Below, piece by piece: positions 33,104 to 45,201 of a stretch of 54,350 nt of DNA. The translations under genes were made by a program, and so were the position numbers. Within the stretch, counting starts at the first letter, position 1. Each line of letters starts with the position of its first letter. The stretch is from the NCBI GenBank assembly GCA_001687465.1, contig LVLI01000315.1, positions 1 through 54,350 of the forward strand, read 5' to 3'. Under the pieces are notes generated by a model, which was not told the origin of the DNA, made no database searches, and worked only from the letters and a program-made list of their open reading frames with translations. The DNA comes from Halocafeteria seosinensis. Its lineage: Eukaryota; Sar; Bigyra; Bicosoecida.

Positions 33104-36017
33104 CTATTCGATATGATATTCAACATTACCAATACCCTTCCACAGCTTGTTTGTATCAGCCATATTAGACAACGGTCGACCTTGTTTGTTTGACAACTCC
33201 TCCTTATTCTCAGCCGTGAGCGGAAGTCCTCGGCCTAGATCCAGTGGCAACAAAGGAGATGTGGAACCGTATTGTCGAACAGCTGCTTCCTTAGTCTCGT
33301 TGCTGAATTTGAGCGCAGCAACAAAACGATGGCAACACTTGAAAGGATCTTGTTTGCCTAAATCAGCCCGCATCTTATCGTACGCGCGCCGGGCGTTGCT
33401 AGGATTCGTGACCGTGCCTTTGAGAATCGCTTCATCTTTTTGCTCATCTGTTAAGTACTGAAGACTAGGATCAGTGGTCTTCGCAGCGTCCCTGAAATAC
33501 CCACTACATGTTACCCTGCTTTGAATGATCACAGAGCCTGGTTTCCGGTTTTTTCGAGTCAGGAAGCACATGTCGGCTCCAGCAGATTGGGAGAGCAGAA
33601 AACAAATATGATCGAAGTCGAAGTCGGAGAAAGTGTCCTGAGGAGGAAATTTCTTAAACAAGCATTTAAGCTCAGTCCCGTCAACGTATTCCGAAGCAAC
33701 GCGACGGAGATTCTTGCAGAAGCGGATTTCACAGTGGACAGACTGGAGGTCAGTAATCACGTCTTCAGCCGCTGCGCTCAACTCAGGTTGGTCGCCATCT
33801 CTATAGTCCTCAAGGTAGCCTAGAAACCCCCAAAACGTATCCCATAGAGTTCGAGATGTAGAGATATCAAACTTCGGTACTGTCAAAAGCAGATGGTGGC
33901 ACAGCAGAGGTTCCGTACACTCTCCGAGGCCTGAGTGACTTAGCAACAGACTCTCAGAAATGATTTTGGTGATAATCGAGTTTAGCGTCTGAAGTTGCAC
34001 TTTCTGTGGGTCATTATTCAGACGCCGCTCCGCTTCCTCGCAGATGCAGTCTCTCAGAAACGGCTCCTCACTAATTACCGCGCGTTCGTCATGTATAGTC
34101 ACTGCACTGTCAACAACTAGGCAGTCCATCAGTTTTTCCGCCAATTTCGAATCTGCAGCATCTAGCTGGATGGCTGCATAAATTGTCATCATTGCAGTGA
34201 AGCCCGAAATGCCTCCGTCTGCCGTTGGACGGTCGGACCGGAGAGCAGCTTGTACCAATTTTTGGATCATGCTTTCCTGGAACACCACCGTTTGTCGCAC
34301 CGCTCTCTCTAATATGTTCTTAATCCCCGTCGGTGTCAACTTCGTCACCTTCATTTTTTCGCCAATGGAGCGGACAAGTTCTGCTGCCCAGCGTCCTCTG
34401 CCTTCTAGCAATTTGACTTGTTGTCGGAACGTTTCGCACGTGTCAAGAAGGTTATCCCATGGACCGGCCACGTCAAAATAGACGAGGACTAATTCTCTGA
34501 TGCGGTTAGCGGTAAATATGTCCACATCGTGCACTTCCCGGAGCAAAAACCGCGTACGTGAGAACTTTGCCATTTTCTTCAAGTTCGTGAAGGTCGACTT
34601 TGTTCCCACGTATACACTCCCGATTCCGTGATCCGCAAATAGAGCTGAACATACGACGTTCAAACCGTACATCGCATCTGTCGTCAAAGTGAGATCTTCG
34701 GAGTCACCACCACTATCGTCCTGAGGCCCCTCGACAGGGGGCAGATCGGGTTCGTGAGGAAGAGGAGACTCTTGACCCGCTCTATCATAGTGGGAAATAT
34801 GGACAAATACGCCCCGTCCCTCTTCTTTCAATTCCTGTACCTCGTCTATCGCCATGACAATAGTGACATTTGGGATCAATTCTGTAAGTTTCTCTACAGC
34901 GGACTCTAGTATGGAATTCACTTTCGTACGATCAGGAACAATCAGCGTCTGATGATCAACCGACTTCGAAACCAAGGCCCCATTTTCGTCAGTGCTCAAT
35001 CGACTGTTTATTAGCTTCCTGACTTCACTTTCACCATGCCCGTTGCGGAGAGCCCATAAAGCGGCTATCTTCAAATCATCTTTCTTGAAGCCCCTTGCGC
35101 GCAGTTCGTCTAAAACCTCCGCCGCAAACTCCACGTATACCGCCATAACAAGTTGTACAGTGGCGTACGCTGCATTTGAAATAGCCACCCTCAACTCGTC
35201 CGACGGGTTATCACCAAGCTCGTACCGCAATTTCCGTAACCACCCAGTAATGAAATTCCACGGTTGGGTCACTATTGTACGCTGGCGTTTGTCTGCAACG
35301 TTACACAGAACAACCAGGGCATTAAAATACGGTTCAATAATACTCTCTCTCTCTCTCTAGCAGTGGTCGAGCTTTCATTCCATAGTGACATCACGTCCAA
35401 GTCACTCCCGCAGTGACACAGGTCGCACACTAGTGATAATGCCAGAAATTAGACTCGGAAACGCCGTCAAACCTCCAAAATCCGTAACTTAAAGAAAAGG
35501 CTGGACCCTTTGCGAAGCGTCAAATACTTGTCTCGTGCGCGCATAGTTTCCTAATCAAGTCACACAGCGTATCGGTCAGCAAAAGTACTAGGAGGCCCAC
35601 TTCCTCCGTAAATACGGTAAATATACCGGCTCCCGACGCTCTCCACTCCTCAACTTTCCGCTTCATTTTGTCGCTCTCATCAGGAGGGTACAAATCCATG
35701 AGCCGTTTCTCTTCATATGCGCTGCAAGCTCCACGGTCAGCCAAAAGGAGACAAGCAACCACGACCTTGTGCCTTAACTCCTCTTGTTGGACGTCAGTAA
35801 GGGGCTCATCCATTTTCTCTGAACGTAGAAGTTCTTCTACTTTTTCAATGTCCCCTGACGCAATACGTCCTTTCCTGTCCAAACATTCTGTAATGCGCTC
35901 AGCCCAACGACCCTCATCCGTCACTTTGCATTTTCTAGGGATGAACCAGCGAGCAATTCCCTCAATAGCTTCATCCAACGTAAGCTTTGGCGCTTCCTCT
36001 GGAGCTGCAGCCGCCAT
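33104..36017 (-). CDS. Unrecognised 892-aa protein, possible Crinkler-like ATPase/nuclease
   Basis: Two exons: 36017-35528 and 35292-33104, with a 234-nt intron holding a CT repeat. The join (phase 1, ACA A/GTATTT to TTGCAG/AC) restores the frame, giving 892 residues. The N-terminal 160 residues are helical and begin MAAAAPEE. In the middle, NVTIVMAIDEVQELK has the hydrophobic-strand-plus-DE look of a Walker B motif, followed by an arginine-bearing RTRFLLREVHDVD segment, as in STAND/AAA-type ATPases. I see no Walker A (GxxxxGKS/T), so ATP binding is doubtful. Near the C-terminus, GADMCFLTRK then SVIIQSRVTCSGY could be a PD-(D/E)xK-like core with Arg in place of Lys. Crinkler-type host-manipulation or conflict proteins in algae and oomycetes combine such parts, but this is a hypothesis only. 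Confidence 0.7.
35342..35360. repeat. (CT)n microsatellite in an intron
   Basis: About nine CT units on the plus strand, AG on the coding strand, inside the 35293-35527 intron of the 892-residue protein gene. Confidence 0.8.
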
Positions 36018-36691
36018 TTTGACGCTATTTTAAATTGGGAGAGTGTGTATAGCGAACTCCTTTCTTGGGCGAAGGCAGACGGCAGTCAGGTGGGAGAAAG
36101 TGTTAAAACCACCTGATGCCGTGCATTGCAATAAAACCTCAGCTCAGCTCAAATGTTTTGCTTCACTTCGCCGTCTCGAAATACAAATCTGCCGATGTAC
36201 AACTAGTTACTTGTGTGTGTGTGTCCCTATGGGAGTATGCTCTAGGTTGGTGGTCCATAATGGCCGTAATGGTGGAACTTCACCGTGGAAGTTCAAATGG
36301 TGAGGTTCAACATGCCACGAATACTGATGCCATGGCTCATGAATCCTAATGGCAGCTGAGCAACTTGAACGTTGGTTGCAAGTACAGCACAGTACAGTGT
36401 ATGCCCGTTGTGGTCTTATGATGATGATGGCCCCACCCAATGCACGAAGGTTGACAACTTACTATAGTTAAAGTTGAATACACTTAACATTGTTCAACAA
36501 TGATTGTTGACAACTGGCACCCCGGCTGGGCCTACCTGCTGCAGTCTCATTAATTATATAGAGTCAATGGGGAATGGAAGGAAGAATGTTGCGCCAAAGT
36601 TTTAGAATTCATGAGACACCGTCCTGGGTGTATCCCAGACGGAATCGGACTGCGCGAATGTAGGGTTGGATCTTTGCTACACACGAAATGA
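36018..36691. other. Intergenic, upstream of the 892-residue protein gene
   Basis: About 670 bp without a supported gene. A short GT repeat lies near 36211. It includes the promoter side of the gene starting at 36017. Confidence 0.4.
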
Positions 36692-37449
36692 TTGATCCGG
36701 CGTTGTTAGCACCTAGGAGAAAAGAGTTCCCCGTGCAAAATGATTCTACATCTGAAAGGGTTCATCATCATCTCTGGGTGGCTAAACTTCAATTGCCTTG
36801 TCGGTTGTTTCTGATGTTTGGACAAAACGAATATTCCCAGTTTCTTTGTCTGCAAGAATGAGTCCTTCAGATCGTGGTGGAAAACTTTTGCCTTCAAGTT
36901 GTGAATATGCACGTAGTCATACCACTTCTCAACCTACTTCCGAGTAGCCGCGCTGTCACTCGGAGCAAACAAGTAAATGATCTTTTCTGGGAACAAGTAC
37001 TCCTTATACCAGATTGCAGCGGCATACACTCCATCTTTAAGAGAAACTTTAGGCTTTATACCAGTTAGAGACTCAAGCAGGGTGGTGTTGGCGAAAGTGG
37101 TCTCCATTTCGGACTTGGGCAGCTCCTGCCACGTGATCCCTGTTTTCGTATCTTCCAAGCCACAGTAGCGTATCAAATATGTCATCATTTCTTTGATGGA
37201 TTCTGGTTCCCCATGACCGATATTGAACACCATTCCTGGCAGTTTCGCTGGGTATGACTTCTCGGAAGCGACGAGAACAGAGCCGAAGATCCCATTTACG
37301 ATGTCGTGAACGTAGGTGAAGTCCCTCTTTACCGATCCCTTGTCCTTCGTTTCATAAATAACTGCTTTTTCTCCTAGAAGCAACCACTCTGACCATTTCG
37401 CAACGACCAAAAGGACCACCGCGGCGATGCGACAGACCAAATGAGTACG
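36692..37449. pseudogene. Scrambled, partly inverted copy of the UDP-glucuronate epimerase gene
   Basis: Three blocks of the gene at 30886-32730 are joined in mixed order. Block 1 (36692-36783, + strand) matches the promoter and start region 30831 to about 30932, with an internal deletion of about 20 bp and the end displaced. Block 2 (36784 to about 37411, minus strand) matches 31902-32545 inverted, almost identical. It has a single missing base in the SFLQDKETG segment that shifts the frame, and a short deletion near RPDMAV. Block 3 (37420-37449, + strand) matches 32995-33024 downstream of the parent gene. The glycine-rich NAD motif and the YxxxK catalytic region are absent, so no active enzyme can result. 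High identity means the event is recent or is kept similar by gene conversion. Confidence 0.88.
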
Positions 37450-37722
37450 AATAGCATATCCCACTCTATACGATACAATAATTCTTATTATATGTCCACC
37501 ACATACTCTGCAGTAGCTTTCACTTTGGATGCTGTGCTGCTGTCGACTTAACAATGAGTTACTCCTTCACGTGCACTACGTTGCCCTTCGCATCTTAACA
37601 AGCAAACCTGTTGTGAATTCTACCCCCTTGCTTCAGCATGTGATCACTCGTTCAATTGGAAAGCCGCCTGAGGCCGCGTAAGAACTTCGGTCGGTAGAGT
37701 TAACAATTCTAAGCAACTAGGC

Positions 37723-40700
37723 CTACGACTGTTCTAGTGAAAAATATGTTAAGAACTCGTACGCTCGAGAAACGATGGAGCGAGCCACTCCGGCACTCTG
37801 TGCAACCTCAATGCCATAACTCTTTGTTGTCACGCCGTACTCTAACTTGAATAGGAATACAGGAAACGAAGTCTCACTGGATAAAACGGACATCGTGGCA
37901 GTCTTTACGTCTGGTGAGTTCTCACTTCCCCATCGAGTTATCTTGGTTAAGTGAGAGGTGCATATTGTCCGGCAACCGATATTGTTGTGCAGATAGTGCA
38001 ATATCGCTTCGCCTACCGCACCACCTTCCTGAGCGGAGGTTCTTCTACCCAGTTCTGCACCGAACAACTTCCAGTGATTTAAACAAACAAGCATCAGAAG
38101 ACTAGCGTAACAAACCTACCATCAATAGCAACCAACGTCCTACTTGTGGCTGACCTAACGACAGAGGACAGTTGGCGCATCTCCGTCATGTAGGCGGATA
38201 CACCCGCAGACGTATCGTCATACAAACCGATGTTTGTTAAAACGTTGTCGCAGCAGCGTACGACGCAAAGCTGTGCAGGGACAAAAGATCCTAGTTGAGC
38301 CATGATTACTATAAGACAGCACATTCGGCAATATGTACTCTTTCCACCCATGTTTGGACCTGATTGACAAGAGCGAACATCTGCTGCTCATGTAATAAGA
38401 AAACAAAAAGCAAACTGAGTCCATACCTGAAAGGATTAAAGTGTTACAAGATTTGTCTACAAGCGATCCTGGAACTATCCCTTTAAGTTCTTGGGGACTC
38501 TCCGTGACTCCGAGAGAGATATCATTGGGTACAAAGGCGCTTTCGTTCATTGTGTTATATGAAACTGGTTTCTCGTGTTCCAAACGATCCAAGCGATCAT
38601 CTCTATAGGATGCTCCCGCAGCTTCCATCAAAGGGTGTCGTGCTTTCGAAGCCCACAAACCACACATGCCCTTTTGTTCCAAGATTCGTGGCCTCGAGTA
38701 GTTCAAAGCAGAAGCCGCGCATCCCTGCATCTCAGTACATTACTCATTCTTGTATCCCCTTCTTCACATAGTAGATTCATGTATACTCACAAGAGATTGG
38801 ATTACGTCAACAACCCCTACAAGCGCAAAGAGTTCATCAATGCTTGCACAAAGAGACGATGCGATCTGTTCTTGCCATCGTTGCCAAGCATCGCGATAGC
38901 TGATCTGTAGGTGAGCTCTAGCAACAGCTAGATATCCTCTCTCACGATTGGCGAGTCTCTCAACGCTTGGTGGCCTAAACCTCAGGACTTTAGACGTTTC
39001 AGATACAAGGACCCAGTTGTGGGGCAGCATCGCACCGTTCTCTCTCTGCACTCCGAAAGGTTCACTGGAGCCAAATGAGTTCTTGACCAGTGGATCTGTC
39101 CTATCGAGCTCTATCAAATATTCCTCCATTGAACCGTTGGCTAGATGCAAGGGTTCTCTATAGCCTAAGTCGGGCCGATCCAAAGACTTGCGCAATGCAT
39201 CAAGTTCTTCGTCAAGTCTCCTTTGGATCCCATCTATTTCCTGTTTCTGTTTCCGGAGCTGAGCAAACTTTTTCTCTTCCGCTTCGCTTTTAAACGCATC
39301 AATTGGTGATCCTGCGGTTGATTGAAACGCTTCATAGGGACTCTTTCCACGCTCCCACTTCTTCAAAAATAAAACAAGTTCCGTAATACTTCCCCCGGTG
39401 GCGCTACTCTCCATAAATTGTTCGTAGATTCGTAAGTCATTCAACGCCTGAGCAGCGTCAACTGTTAAGCAATCCACGCTTACCCGTCCAGCCAGTCGCA
39501 CCAACAACGTCAAATCCGAGTGACTCGCTATTCGCCGAGCAATCTCTGGAAGCGTTGCTAACGTAAGGAGGAATAAGCAACATCTCGCAGGCGAAAGCTT
39601 TCCTATTCGGAGAAGTTGAAAATTACGCTGGAAATCATAATTAGGAATCTGCCGCAGGACTTCCACCAATTCTTCCCACGGCGTGTGCCCTACAAACGCC
39701 TGAGAATCGACGAGGCAGTAGGAAACGAAGAGATTTCGGCCATAACTCAACGCTGATGCTTACCTCAACGGCATCCAGTCTTTCGTCAATACTTTCTTTG
39801 TCAGTCAAGGGATTCTCGATCCACTCTTTAAGCAGTCGGTGCCCACTCCTACTACAGATTCGTCCCGAGAGTATACTCAGTAATGATCCCTTTCCTACTC
39901 GAGAAGTCTGCGGGAAAACGTGTGTAATGTGTGATCGACGTGGTTGTAAAACAAAGACAACATACACTTGTATGGATTAATTCTAGATCCATCATAGTTC
40001 TTCCGGAGAGCTTCATTTGTCTCCCAACAGGTGCCCAAGGAGATAAGGTATCATGCAAAAAATTTGAATCGCATCTGCACCGTAAGAAGTACGTAATTAG
40101 CCCACAGAGTGAACGTTTAATTTCTACTTCACCATCAATATTAGGTTGCAGGGATTGCATGCAGAGAGTAACTTTCATTGACTCAGTTACGGAGAAGTAG
40201 TGTTCAGGAATCCATTCAATGCGTAACATCCGTCCTTCTGGAATGTTCAATGAATCTGTGAGAGCGACGTCGTCACCGGAATATACAGGAGCAGGAGCAG
40301 AGGATTTCCCATCCATATCCAATGACGGCCACAGCCCATAGTATGATAACTCTGAGAGTTTTGTTAGCGCATTCCAACCATTGTCACGGTCATTTGGAGG
40401 TAAGACGCCTAGTGCATTTTCCAGCGCCTCTTTCAAAGCGATGCGCCTGACGTCCTCAAGGGTGCTGATATCCTCGTACAGGCCATAACCAGCTAAAACA
40501 GGAGGTAGTTTGAGGCTTACTCTCTGTGTCGCTGCGAACCTCTTCAGTGAGAGGAGAGTGGGAACAGAGAGACAATACTCCCGCTCACCAAGAGTACAAT
40601 CTGATATCAGAACTTCTGATGGATTCAAATTCTCCAGAAACACACGCAGTTCCTCACGAGAGTTTCCAGTCTCTGTCCAATAGCGATACCTCAGATCCCC

Positions 40701-41646
40701 AGTCTCAGAGTTCAGGACAATGGCGCCAAACGAAACGGTTTGAGGGTATAATAACTGATTTAGCTGATGACCTACTCCCGGCTCAATATGGCCTTCATAT
40801 AACGAGAGAGTAACACTATCCTCCGGAACATTACGATAATAGGAGGAATAAGTTGCATGCGTGAAAATGTGATCAATCTGGCGATCAAACAGCTGAGACT
40901 CGCCGAACGTCTCTGTAGTACTAGTAGAGTCTGATTTCGACTCATGTCCAGAATGCTTTAGCGGGGCACTTTCCTTCTGCGAAACGAGACCTACACGCAA
41001 GCCTGCGTTCACTGCAGCTGACATTGCTCGATGGGCGAACGTGACAGGAAAACTGCGTGGGGTACAAACGACAGTTCTCCACGAGCAAGTCTAGCGTCCC
41101 GGCTATCCCTTACCTGCAAAGCCTGAAATTGTTCAGTTTGAAATCTTTGTACCCACGTAGCTTAGCCACAATTACCGCCTCGGGTCCAAAAAGACGGATT
41201 CTATGGCCGATCTGTAGGTGTGGTGGTGTCCCTCAGGTATGAGGTCGCGCTGCTCCGTGGACGCATTGCTGGGTCACACGTACCTGAACGAAAAGAGCAA
41301 CTCCAGGGTATCGCTGTTTCCATTTCACTACAGTTCGCTCTAAAGGCGTCAGATCACGCCTGTATATCTCAGGACTGGAAAGATCCTTGCTTGCTTCAGC
41401 GGACGTCGATGTAGATGTGGCAGTGGGTGCAGCACCGAAGTACTTGGAAGATACAGATTGTGTTTCGTCTGATTGTTCCCGTCCTCTCTTTTGTGTGCTA
41501 TGGGTGTCCGATCCCTGAGGGCGTTTCCGCGTGGTACACTTGCTGGAAGTAGCAGTGGTCGATCGACTCAGTTCTCGGGTACCATACGCGTACCCACCGA
41601 GCAAGTCCTTGAACGAGGGGGTGGAACTCCCTTTATCTCCTTCCAT
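37723..41646 (-). CDS. MSH3: MSH3, MutS-family mismatch repair protein
   Basis: With MSH2 forms MutS-beta, which recognises insertion/deletion loops. Eight exons: 41646-41284, 41211-41114, 41052-39966, 39907-39764, 39699-38791, 38724-38427, 38359-38120, 38054-37723; introns 58-72 nt; 1,156 residues. The N-terminal tail has a possible PCNA-binding box (QSVSSKYF). The MutS I domain begins LTPLERTVVKWKQRYPGVAL; the mismatch-contact segment reads IGHRIRLFGPEA, lacking the Phe-x-Glu of MSH6, as in MSH3 (usually Tyr-Lys, here His-Arg). The lever/clamp parts follow (GSLLSILSGRICSRSGHRLL). The ATPase has GPNMGGKST (Walker A) and DELGRRTSAQEGG, where the family norm is DELGRGTST, then TSHLTKIT. The join order agrees with the family throughout. 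Confidence 0.9.
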
Positions 41647-42518
41647 ATTCAACACACAGAGACTATGGAAGAACTTTGCAGTACCAGCTATTGAGCACAG
41701 CACACAATGCTCGTTGCAGCGATGAATTACATATTTGTGAAACTGAGTGAAGTCATGACTCATGAATCATGATCGCATTCGGAGCCTTGAAGTCTGGACC
41801 GACTCCTCTTTGGAGCACTCTGGTTTGCTGTCAGCAATCAAACAACCTGGCAGTGGCAAACTCTGGTGCAGTGGCTGCAATGGGTGGTCAGGAGTTCCAA
41901 TGAATCATTATCACACATTCAACTTCAACGACAGTGGAGTGGACACAATTTCAAAGCGAAGTTGTCACACATGAGTGGGTGTAGCAGTCCATGGCAATAG
42001 CAGAACTTCCAGAATCACTTGCAACGTTTGGAGGTGCCAGCCTTATCTAACCATCTATCACGGTGGCAGGGTGCCCTCCAATTCGGGAATGGGAGCTCAC
42101 AGGAGCTGGTTGGTTATAGGTTTGAGTTATGGGGTTCCGTATTTCGTACACAGGGCGGGTGGGTGGACAGTGGTACTCCTCATGCTCCGCCGAAAATCTT
42201 TGTGGCACTCGTTTCAGATCCCCCCTCCATGACTCCTCATAAAAGCTCTCTCAATGCACTAGAGTGCGCGAGTGACGACAATCGACAGACAACCTTCGAG
42301 AGAATCTAGATCGTGCAGTACGTGAAGTTCACAAACCACCAACATCGTGGTTGTCGAACTTGTATCATATTGATACAATGCGACAGTACAGTATCGTTAG
42401 CCAGTCGTAAGAATTAATCTTGTCAGGATAAAAACGCCTAGACTCATGATGTCCTGATCATGCGAATTTCGCTTTGCTTTGCTTCACCTTGGAACGTAGG
42501 GTTGTTGCGTGTGCAGTT
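41647..42518. promoter_or_regulatory. Divergent upstream region of MSH3 and the TMEM184 gene
   Basis: 872 bp without a supported gene. It contains TGACTCA at 41756-41762, a bZIP/AP-1-type site 110 bp from the MSH3 start, within a 14-mer (41752-41765) that recurs in reverse complement at 54261-54274. It also contains an 8-bp inverted repeat TTGTATCA/TGATACAA at 42360-42378, about 140 bp before the TMEM184 start. Roles are not shown. Confidence 0.4.
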
Positions 42519-43986
42519 ATGGGAGCCTTCATCTTCAGTGCAGGGGCTTTGGCCATCGCTGTTGTCTGTGGTGTACTCGCCATTGTCGCTTCCGGAGCTA
42601 ATGTGTATCTGCATCTCTACCATTTCAGATTTCCGGAGTTGCAGAGGCCCATAATAAGGATCATCATAATTGTGCCAGTGTACGCACTGGGCTCTGTCTT
42701 GTCTCTGGCGCTGCGCGATCAGGAACCATATTTCGTCGTCGTCCGTGATATATATGAAGCATTCGTTGTATACTCGTTTTTACACTTGATACTGGAATAT
42801 ATTGGAGGAGAAGGTGTATGTGTAATGAAGCTGCAAGAAGAGTGTGAAATGCGGCATCCTTGGCCACTCTGCAAGTTACCGCCGATCCACTTAAACGACA
42901 GGTTCATCACTAGGTAAGTAAACGGTGCCCGACTGTTGCGTCCTGCAATCTTACTATCTGTTTTTTAGTGTGATTACAGGTGTAAGCAGTATACCCTTCA
43001 ATTTGTTTTCGTCAAACCAGTAATGGCTGCTATTTCTGTTATAATGTTAGCTACGGGGCGCTATGAGTCCTTAGGATATCAAGTATTCTCTTTATTCGTA
43101 TATAATCTCTCATATTCTGCGGCATTGTATGCGTTGGTACGTTTTGTGCGTCGGACATATCACCCGGTGATATGCTTTATCGATTTAAAGCCACCATCAC
43201 TACCATGGTATGTGATCGCAGTTTCTGTTCTACCTGGCCACGAGGAAGTTGCTGAAAGGGTTCCATCCAGTAGCCAAGTTCTTTGCGGTAAAGACGATTG
43301 TCTTTGCGACCTACTGGCAATCACTCGTTATTCGCACTTTTCCCGGCGATCGCGAGAAATCTGACGCTTGGAATAATCTAATACTGTGCATTGAAATGCT
43401 TTTATTCGCTGCTATTCATTGGTTCGCTTTCGGGTATAGTGAGTTTACACCGGGCGGATCGGCTCTTAAGGCGGTATCTACAGCAGCAGTCGAAAACACT
43501 TCTTCTAAGGCCGCTCAACCTGTTTCCGTCGGGCCAATGTCGAGGAAGAAAAAATACCAAGAACTCGACAATTCGGAAGGAAGCACTCCTAGATCGAGTC
43601 GGTCGATGTCAGAAAACGTTAATGAGGATGCCAGTTTTGCTGGTAGTAACAGAGCATTGGTTTTATCGCGTGCGAAGCAAGTACTCAGTTATGGAGACGT
43701 TATGACTGAGGCAGTGCATAACTTTCATCCAGCGTATAGACGGTATCAGTCTGTGTGGAACGTGGATGAGCATCAGCTGAGTAACAGCTCTTTTTCCGAA
43801 GAAGAGCTTTCACTAGACGAAGGCAAGGAGCAAGAAACACGACGACCAACAAATGCTCTACAGGCAATATCGACTGCTCCAACTGGTATAACTAGGCCGG
43901 CATCACGTTCGCTTCCGCCTGAAATGGATATGTCAAGGGACGACGAGTTTCACGACATTGTGATAGATTCAACTGAACCAAAATAG
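42519..43986 (+). CDS. TMEM184/DUF300 seven-TM protein (OST-alpha/LAZ1 family)
   Basis: Multi-pass membrane protein related to the organic solute transporter alpha subunit and plant LAZ1; the exact substrate is unknown for this clade. Three exons: 42519-42913, 42980-43136, 43222-43986; 438 residues. Signatures in order: HLYHFRFPELQRPIIRII (family YxxPxxQRxIIRI), VYALGSVLSL, DIYEAFVVYSFLHLILEYIGGE, KQYTLQFVFVKPVMA, then FHPVAKFFAVKTIVFATYWQ (family KF..VK..VF.tFWQ), and IEMLLFAAIHWFAF. The second intron removes a stretch that would otherwise read open. The cytosolic tail of ~170 residues is hydrophilic and Ser-rich. Family assignment is firm, role is not. Confidence 0.9.
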
Positions 43987-44824
43987 TCCAAACAAACGCT
44001 TCGTGCATTTCCCATACACGAAGCAATTTGTGCGCTTCTCTGGAGCTGCACATGAATCAGACGTATATGACGGAAACTGCTGCGGCCAGACCTCATCAAT
44101 CGGCTGTGAGGACAGATTTGCTTTCATCTTGACAGGAGCCATAAGGGTATCATGGCGAGGGACGAACAAGTATATTCATAGATCAAAGAGACGAGGATTG
44201 ATATAACCACACTTGGTTATCCATTGTGGGTTCTTGACCCAGCATCTACTACTGTGGGTGCAACAACGTAGACTGTAATTCTGAATTTGGGTAAGTACAG
44301 GTGAAAAGAGTCGCGCAGGTTGATTGTGACTGTCAACAAACAAACAAACCAGTGATTCGACAAATGGTCCTTTCATTTGTCTAGTTCTGTAATACTCTTG
44401 GCATGGAAGTTCCGCTTGTTCCAACCAGAATTATACTAGGCTTTGTACACAGCGACTAGCACACGTCCGAACAGAAATCTTCCAAGTTATCATGGTGCAC
44501 GATACTTGTTTACAGATGAGCTTACTTCCCAATCGTTAGTACCGCCCTGTCCTTCGGAATGGCATTCGCAATCAGAGGACTAACAGACACTGGACATGCG
44601 TCAAAGTGATTGACAGACGTTATACCATATGGTACGAGCCGTCACTATTTCCCCGTTTCGTTGGAATTGTCGCTCAAATGAACACCCATATAGTTCTCGC
44701 ATATATCTTTCGATAGTTCTTCCATTTCCTCTAGATTCAGCATACCCATACCACGATTATGAACCTGCGGTCCGTCCTCTTACTTCATAACTAATATCCA
44801 CAGCACCCCACCGGAGCCATTGTC
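43987..44824. other. Intergenic between convergent genes, nothing recognised
   Basis: 838 bp between two 3' ends, unusually long for this window. It has small frames and a CAAA repeat near 44336 but no gene or RNA that I recognise. Confidence 0.4.
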
Positions 44825-45201
44825 TCAGCTTACCACCTCAAAACTTTTTTGTAATTTATCAGCCACTTCTGGTGGGAAATAGTACTTTAAAAACCCTCTT
44901 AAATTGCTCCAGAAGAATTGGCCTTCGCTGTGGAAGCCTTCCAGGCTTGTGCTTGTATCATCTCCCTGTTGCTGTCCAGAAGACGCCGGTAATTGCTTCT
45001 TCGAAGAAGCAGATAGATCTCCGAACAGAGACTTTAATAAATTGGCACCTCCATCCTTCTGCATTAGCACCATTGAATACATAACATGCTTCTGCATACC
45101 AGAGTCGGAAAGGGTGGCCTTACGGGAGGGGTGATTTCAGCGCCAGCACTGCGTATTTTGGGATACCGCTGAAGGCGTCTATAGAACTCCTCCTCGTCCA
45201 T
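44825..45201 (-). CDS. Small hypothetical protein (114 aa)
   Basis: Two pieces: 45201-45124 (MDEEEFYRRLQRYPKIRSAG.., acidic then basic) and 45091-44825, ending FFWSNLRGFLKYYFPPEVAD..KSFEVVS. They are linked by GTAAGG..TGCAG, which keeps frame and gives 114 residues, but the intron would be only 32 nt while the others here are at least about 58. A one-base sequence error around 45121 would equally join the frames through coding-looking sequence (KATLSDSG..). The opening EEEFYRRL.RYP and the helical FW..L C-terminus feel like a conserved small eukaryotic protein, but I cannot name it. Divergent from the SUMO protease, 177 bp apart. Confidence 0.55.

Noticed and set aside
36934-37554. Second functional epimerase gene on the minus strand
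   Set aside because: It lacks the NAD-binding and YxxxK regions, has a frameshift near the 3' end and starts in unrelated sequence; it is part of the scrambled pseudogene.
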